Shown: piece by piece, positions 59,524-64,000 of the stretch
Position numbering within the stretch: the first letter of the stretch is position 1
How the letters are laid out: every line of letters begins with the position of its first letter
Assembly: GCF_040833955.1 (NCBI RefSeq)
Contig: NZ_CP162133.1
Span: 1,944,001 to 2,008,000 of the forward strand
DNA from: Leptospira sp. WS60.C2
GTDB taxonomy: Bacteria; Spirochaetota; Leptospiria; Leptospirales; Leptospiraceae
Direction of reading: 5' to 3'
Length of the DNA stretch: 64,000 nt
Notes under the pieces: model-generated
The model's input: only the letters and a program-made list of their open reading frames with translations
The model's database searches: none
Told to the model about the DNA's origin: nothing
Made by a program: the position numbers and the translations under genes

Positions 59524-60684
59524 TTATAATATAGAATTATATAAATCGAGCGTCTCCGCAAACGAATTTTCCCATTGAAATTGCGCGCACCGCTTATAAC
59601 CTTCCTCTATAATCTGATTCCTAAACGAATCATTAATAAATACATTCTCCACAGCATCATGAATAGAACTACTATCTAGTGGATCAAAATATAACGCAGC
59701 GCTCCCAGCTACCTCCGAAAATGAAGATGTGTTACTACAAACAACAGGACATCCTAGTTGCATAGCCTCCAAAAGTGGGATACCAAAACCTTCGTAAAGT
59801 GAAGGAAAAACAAATAACCTAGAAGATTTATAAAGAGTAGCAAGTTTTTGTTTATCGGTAATTGCAATTCTAGTAATTCGATTCTCTAGATTCAATTTTT
59901 TAAATAAATCCATCTCTTTTCGACTTAGAAATTCCCCTCCAGCCAGAATCAGATTCATTTCAGGGTATTTTCGAAATAAATCAATTATACTTACCAAAAA
60001 GAAATGAAAATTTTTATAAAGTGATCGATTACCTACATATAGTATCGAGTTTGAGAGATTATAATCTGTTTCAACTTTTGCTTTAATATCATCAAAAGAA
60101 GGCGCCAAATATATTACTTTAATTTTTTCCTCAGGTATATTATAAATCTTCATAATATCATTTTTGGTGTTATTTGATATTGCGATAATTTTTGTTGCAA
60201 TATCCATTGTCTTTTTCTTAAAAAAATAGGTATTATCTGCTGGAAAATAATAAGGAAATAGTTCATGAATCATATCATAAACAGTTACAACGATCGGAAT
60301 TTTTCTAGCATTTGGAAAACTATGATAATATGTGTCATAGTAGGTTGGATGAAAAACTGAAATATTTTTTCTTTCGAAAAACAATTTAACATAATTTTCC
60401 ATTTCTCTCCTATGATTTTTAGCAAGGCCAATGAATTTTGCAAAAGAAAACAATTTTCCCTTACCCTTAAAATGACCTTCGAAAAGCCAATTTGAAGAGT
60501 TTAGATATACTTTATTTCCTAGCTCCAAAGATTCATTCAAATACTCATTATTTGAATATAAAATTGAATGACCAACGTCTACATTTGATCTTCTCAAAAA
60601 GTCTTGAATTAGTTCTTTAAAGTATAATGAAATTCCTCCATAATTTTGTTGTATAAATATTTGATGATCAAAAAAAACTTTCAT
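59524..60684 (-). CDS. Glycosyltransferase family 4
   Basis: A 386-residue GT-B enzyme. ATG 60684 gives MKVFFDHQIFIQQNYGGISLYFKE, which lines up with the start of the paralogue at 57272-58486; an upstream in-frame TTG would add ten residues. The donor motif is YEGFGIPLLEAM, followed by LGCPVVCSNT. The order of the segments, HPTYYDTYYH and VYDMIHELFPYYF, repeats the paralogue. The sequence is visibly AT-richer than its paralogue. The 282 bases upstream (60685-60966) hold no supported gene. Confidence 0.9.
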   Translation of the reverse strand: MKVFFDHQIFIQQNYGGISLYFKELIQDFLRRSNVDVGHSILYSNNEYLNESLELGNKVYLNSSNWLFEGHFKGKGKLFSFAKFIGLAKNHRREMENYVKLFFERKNISVFHPTYYDTYYHSFPNARKIPIVVTVYDMIHELFPYYFPADNTYFFKKKTMDIATKIIAISNNTKNDIMKIYNIPEEKIKVIYLAPSFDDIKAKVETDYNLSNSILYVGNRSLYKNFHFFLVSIIDLFRKYPEMNLILAGGEFLSRKEMDLFKKLNLENRITRIAITDKQKLATLYKSSRLFVFPSLYEGFGIPLLEAMQLGCPVVCSNTSSFSEVAGSAALYFDPLDSSSIHDAVENVFINDSFRNQIIEEGYKRCAQFQWENSFAETLDLYNSIL

Positions 60685-60966
60685 AATAATTAATACCTCA
60701 TGAAAATATATCAAAATGAAAATAAATTAATAACAGTATAAAGAAACCAGGGGACATATATTATTTAAAATCATCAAAAACAGTCGGATATTTGTTATAG
60801 AAGGCAAAAAATATACAAAAAATAGTCAATCCTAGTTTGAGCGTCATACTCTTACGCTACGATAAATTTAATTTTTCATATTAAACAAAATTTCTAAAAG
60901 AAAATTAGCTAATAAATAGAAAAGTGTAATAGAAAAATATCGTCAATAGCTTTAAATATCTAAACT

Positions 60967-62556
60967 CTACCTGACGAATCCCATATTAAAACTTGAATCA
61001 TACCTAGCATTAGTATACCCAGGTGCGCAAGGTATTTCTGAAAAACCACATTGTTCACCTTCTTTGGGCTTTAAAAATAATAATCCATGATAATTTTTCT
61101 GACTATATAATTCAATATCTCTTACTTTCTTTATTGAAAAGCCATTTAATTTTCGAATATTTGCATAAGATACCAAGAAGAGTGCAATCATTATGAATAA
61201 AACAACAATATCTTTACTCACAAAACGAATATTTCTTTGAAAATGAAGCATTGGAAATAACAACAAAAGTGAAACTACACTTGAAAAAAAACGGAAATCT
61301 GGGACAGTAAAAAGATAGAACAAAATATTCAATGAGAGAAAAACATAGAGAACTTTAACATTTTTATTCTTTAAAAAAAAGAGCGGATTCCTAAAAAGAC
61401 TATCTGCCAAAAATAACAAAAAAATTAAAACAAACTCACTATTAAGTTCAAAATTCTTATTTAGCCAATCAGGAAACCACAAAATAATACTACTTTTATT
61501 TTGATACCTCTCCAGGAAGGCTTCGCCTGGGTAAATTGCCCAGGCCTTGATTACAAGATTCATATGCTCTACCTGCTCTTTACCTAAAGACCAGGGCAGG
61601 TCTAAACTAAAAAATGGTATCGGATAATATAACCAACCAGTTGAAATTACCGAACGATATGCCATTAAGGAAAAAACGAAAAATGATATTATTAAGAAAT
61701 AAGAAACTTTTTTATTGAATATACTCATTCTATCCGAAAAAATAAAATAGGAAAATGTTATAAACAAGAATGCAATTCCAGATAGCTTCAAAAAGAATAA
61801 TAAAAGCGCAAATATCGACTGACCAAACCAAAAACTCTGATTTCTAATATTTGAATTAACAATTATAGAAAAGAACAAAAAAACTAAATGAATAAATATA
61901 AAGTCCGTTGAATAAGAGGTAACTTCCCTATAATCATTTCTTAATACTAAAAAATGTATTAAAAATAGGATAAAAATCGCAAAATTCAAAAAGGACTTAA
62001 ATAAATACAAGCTCCTCACCAAAAAAAACAAAATAAAATTTAGTATAAAAATATTAGATATGTATATTCCATAACCATTCGAAAAGAAATCTACCATCGC
62101 ATAAAAGGAGATTGCGATAGAATTAAAACCCAGACGTTCATGAATTAAACCTATACCCTGGACAACGCCATATTCCTTTATGATACTTACTTGATTTGCA
62201 TGATAGAGATAAGTATCATACCAAGCGATTTCATTAAAAACGAAAGGAGTATTTATTATTGTTAAAAAGAAAAAGGAGATTAAAATCTTCTTTTCATTCT
62301 TTAGTATTCCTGGAATTTCACATAGAGGTATAATGGAGAAAATAAAAATCAGAAACAATGAACAAGGTTGGTAATTTATTACATAACTTGCCAAAAGTGA
62401 AAAGAAAAATAGGAAAGAAATTCCAAAAATATATTTAAAAAAACCTTTTTTGTCTTTATAATATCTACAAAAAAAGAGCCCGTAAGCAACTAACGACAAA
62501 AAAAAGAAATTCTGAAAAAAAAGGATTTTTGCATTTATTAAAATAATCTCAATCAT
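60967..62556 (-). CDS. Polytopic membrane protein, LIC_10190-like
   Basis: A 529-residue protein with about twelve hydrophobic helices. The first large outer loop reads YDTYLYHANQVSIIKEYGVV then GIGLIHERLGFNS, a signature I recall from the Leptospira LIC_10190 membrane family and from similar proteins in O-antigen clusters of Bacteroidetes. It is very AT-rich. A GT-C-like sugar transferase is likely, but a polymerase role is not excluded. The last 30 residues contain two Cys (EGEQCGFSEIPCAPGY) on the outer side. Confidence 0.65.
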   Translation of the reverse strand: MIEIILINAKILFFQNFFFLSLVAYGLFFCRYYKDKKGFFKYIFGISFLFFFSLLASYVINYQPCSLFLIFIFSIIPLCEIPGILKNEKKILISFFFLTIINTPFVFNEIAWYDTYLYHANQVSIIKEYGVVQGIGLIHERLGFNSIAISFYAMVDFFSNGYGIYISNIFILNFILFFLVRSLYLFKSFLNFAIFILFLIHFLVLRNDYREVTSYSTDFIFIHLVFLFFSIIVNSNIRNQSFWFGQSIFALLLFFLKLSGIAFLFITFSYFIFSDRMSIFNKKVSYFLIISFFVFSLMAYRSVISTGWLYYPIPFFSLDLPWSLGKEQVEHMNLVIKAWAIYPGEAFLERYQNKSSIILWFPDWLNKNFELNSEFVLIFLLFLADSLFRNPLFFLKNKNVKVLYVFLSLNILFYLFTVPDFRFFSSVVSLLLLFPMLHFQRNIRFVSKDIVVLFIMIALFLVSYANIRKLNGFSIKKVRDIELYSQKNYHGLLFLKPKEGEQCGFSEIPCAPGYTNARYDSSFNMGFVR

Positions 62557-63100
62557 TAATTCTTAACCTAAAAATATACAGATAGATCGTTATACTTCAA
62601 CAGCAAGTTTGTTCAATATTAACAAAAAACTAGCTATTATTTAACTCTCTGGCAAAGATTAATCTTCATGGTGGCAGCACAAAAGGATCTTTGACAAATC
62701 ATATACTTAACAATAGAGTGAAACTTGGGAGTTTTTAAATACCAAAATCATTTAGAATATAGTTAAACCGGAATCAAAATTATATCCATTATAAAAAGAA
62801 TATCTACAGAAATTCGAAATGGAAGCTATTTCTGAAAAAAGGTATTTTATTTTTCCGGCAGGTTGAGTTATCTTGTTATTAAATAATTCAGTTCGATTAG
62901 ATAATATAGTTAAATACAAAGTTTTGTTTATTACCAGATAATGATATATTATGTTTAATAGATTATCAACAGAAATATATTTTTCAAAATTGCTTGAAAT
63001 AAGCTTGGATTTTAGAATAGAAAAAACTAAAAAGTTTCAATTTTCTGAAATTAAATGATTTTTAAAATATTTAAATTTTCATTCTTTGAAAGTTAGCATA
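62557..63100. other. 544-base AT-rich gap between glycan genes
   Basis: No complete gene, tRNA or clear terminator is seen. The only structure is the stop-free minus-strand frame at 62752-63036, listed separately. The remaining parts show no open frame above 20 codons with a usable start. Confidence 0.6.
62752..63036 (-). pseudogene. Start-less 94-codon open frame, possible gene remnant
   Basis: A minus-strand frame runs 94 codons from just after a TGA (63037-63039) to TAA (62754-62752) without any ATG or GTG. In DNA this AT-rich about one codon in eleven should be a stop by chance, so the length is unusual. The translation has normal protein-like composition, with stretches such as KYISVDNLLNIIYHYL and KIKYLFSEIASIS. 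The ISVDNLL part is like a segment common in sugar-nucleotide epimerases/dehydratases, but this is a weak resemblance. It is best read as the decayed end of a lost gene. Confidence 0.35.
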
Positions 63101-63988
63101 TCACCAAAATGCAAATGAAGCCTGAAATGATCCATATGCCTTCAGGAATTTTGATTTATCCAAATACATAGCAAAGCAAAACATTTCCAGAATACTCCTT
63201 AAAAACAAACAGACTCTTTTAATAATGGGACGTTTGGATAATAAAATGGAAATTGCAAATTGGGTTCTTCCCATAATTTTCATATACTCATTAAAGTAAT
63301 CTTTTGATTTCCTATATTCAATTACTGGATGGTATACCTTTACACTTTCGAGATATAATAATTTCTTTTTATCCATTTTAACCTGACTTGCTAATAGACT
63401 ATCTTCTCCATAAATTTTAAATTTTGAATTAATATTCGTTCCTAATTTCTCACAGAACCCCCCATAAAATTCCAGAATGCTCTTCCTGCAAACAAAGTTG
63501 ACTGAAGGAGGCAAAGCCCCATTCAAGTACTCCCCTTCTCGTTTCTGAGAGTATGCTGGTAATATATATGAGTATATAACTGGGTATTCTAAACTCTCAA
63601 TACTATCTCCATTTTCAAATACTGGGATAATTGGCCCCCCTAATACTCCTGTATCACAATTATAATCTAATTTAAAGTGTTCATCGATTGCACTCATCCA
63701 ATTTTTATCGACCCAAGCATCATCATCAGTGAACGCGATAATATCTCCTCTAGCCGCCCTCCATCCATAATTTCTTGCACAGGCAGCCCCTGTTTTATTA
63801 GAGTGAATATAATAAATATTATTTATCTTACTAAAATATTCCTGAATCATGTTTTTGGTTAAATTATCACTAGATTGATCAACGATGATAATCTCATAAG
63901 TCTGAGAAAATTCAGAATTCAATATAGAATTCAACATCCTTTTCAAAAGAAGAGATCGATTTGCGGTTGGTATAACTACACTTATCAT
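63101..63988 (-). CDS. Glycosyltransferase family 2
   Basis: A 295-residue GT-A enzyme starting MISVVIPTANRSLLLKRMLN. Motifs: IIIVDQSSDN (33-42), ACARNYGWRAARGDIIAFTD (70-88) and DDDAW (88-92), with GEDSLLASQVK later as the catalytic Asp/Glu region. The C-terminal 40 residues are hydrophobic and basic and may lie on the membrane. ATG 63988 looks like the true start, but the window ends 12 bases later, so an earlier start cannot be excluded. Confidence 0.85.
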   Translation of the reverse strand: MISVVIPTANRSLLLKRMLNSILNSEFSQTYEIIIVDQSSDNLTKNMIQEYFSKINNIYYIHSNKTGAACARNYGWRAARGDIIAFTDDDAWVDKNWMSAIDEHFKLDYNCDTGVLGGPIIPVFENGDSIESLEYPVIYSYILPAYSQKREGEYLNGALPPSVNFVCRKSILEFYGGFCEKLGTNINSKFKIYGEDSLLASQVKMDKKKLLYLESVKVYHPVIEYRKSKDYFNEYMKIMGRTQFAISILLSKRPIIKRVCLFLRSILEMFCFAMYLDKSKFLKAYGSFQASFAFW

Positions 63989-64000
63989 AGACTTATCTGC

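Overview
The window comes from a spirochaete and very probably a Leptospira. The translation proteins, a tRNA-Thr/tRNA-Trp pair ahead of secE, the RpoB rifampicin-site asparagine typical of spirochaetes, an HldD heptose epimerase and a large surface-glycan locus all fit. The proteins look closer to the saprophytic Leptospira group, but that is memory of the family, not a computed match.

Region 1 (1-31 kb, almost all on the minus strand) is one nearly unbroken translation and transcription supercluster. In transcription order it runs tRNA-Thr, tRNA-Trp, secE, nusG, rplK, rplA, rplJ, rplL, rpoB, rpoC, rpsL, rpsG, an EF-G/TetM-like GTPase, tuf, then the S10, spc and alpha operons through adk, infA, rpmJ, rpsM, rpsK, rpsD, rpoA and rplQ. 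It ends at a perfect palindromic terminator (860-895). Three small genes that are easily missed are present: rpmJ, rpmD and infA, the last with a CTG start codon. Hairpins with U-runs lie between rplL and rpoB and between rpsG and the GTPase gene, so the block is probably divided into several regulated transcripts. Before it, at the left edge, is the N-terminal part of a two-PAS sensor protein.

Region 2 (31-39 kb) is mixed: an ATPase-domain protein of the histidine-kinase type, a short-chain dehydrogenase, an ArsR-type repressor, the LPS-core heptose epimerase HldD, a UbiD-family decarboxylase, an App1-like phosphatase and a membrane O-acyltransferase.

Region 3 (39-64 kb) is visibly AT-richer, increasingly so towards the right end, and is a surface polysaccharide (O-antigen-like) locus. 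It encodes at least five polytopic GT-C-like or undefined membrane proteins, an O-antigen ligase/polymerase-like protein, three polyprenyl-phosphate-sugar-synthase-like GT2 enzymes (GtrB/DPM type), a GtrA flippase-like domain fused to a SAM methyltransferase, three further GT2 enzymes, two paralogous GT4 enzymes flanking a 2-hydroxyacid dehydrogenase, and UDP-galactopyranose mutase. Together these could make lipid-linked sugar donors in the cytoplasm, flip them, and transfer them to a galactofuranose-containing glycan outside the inner membrane. A stop-free but start-less frame near 62.9 kb is probably the remains of a lost gene.

No rRNA gene, insertion sequence, CRISPR array or phage gene was seen.
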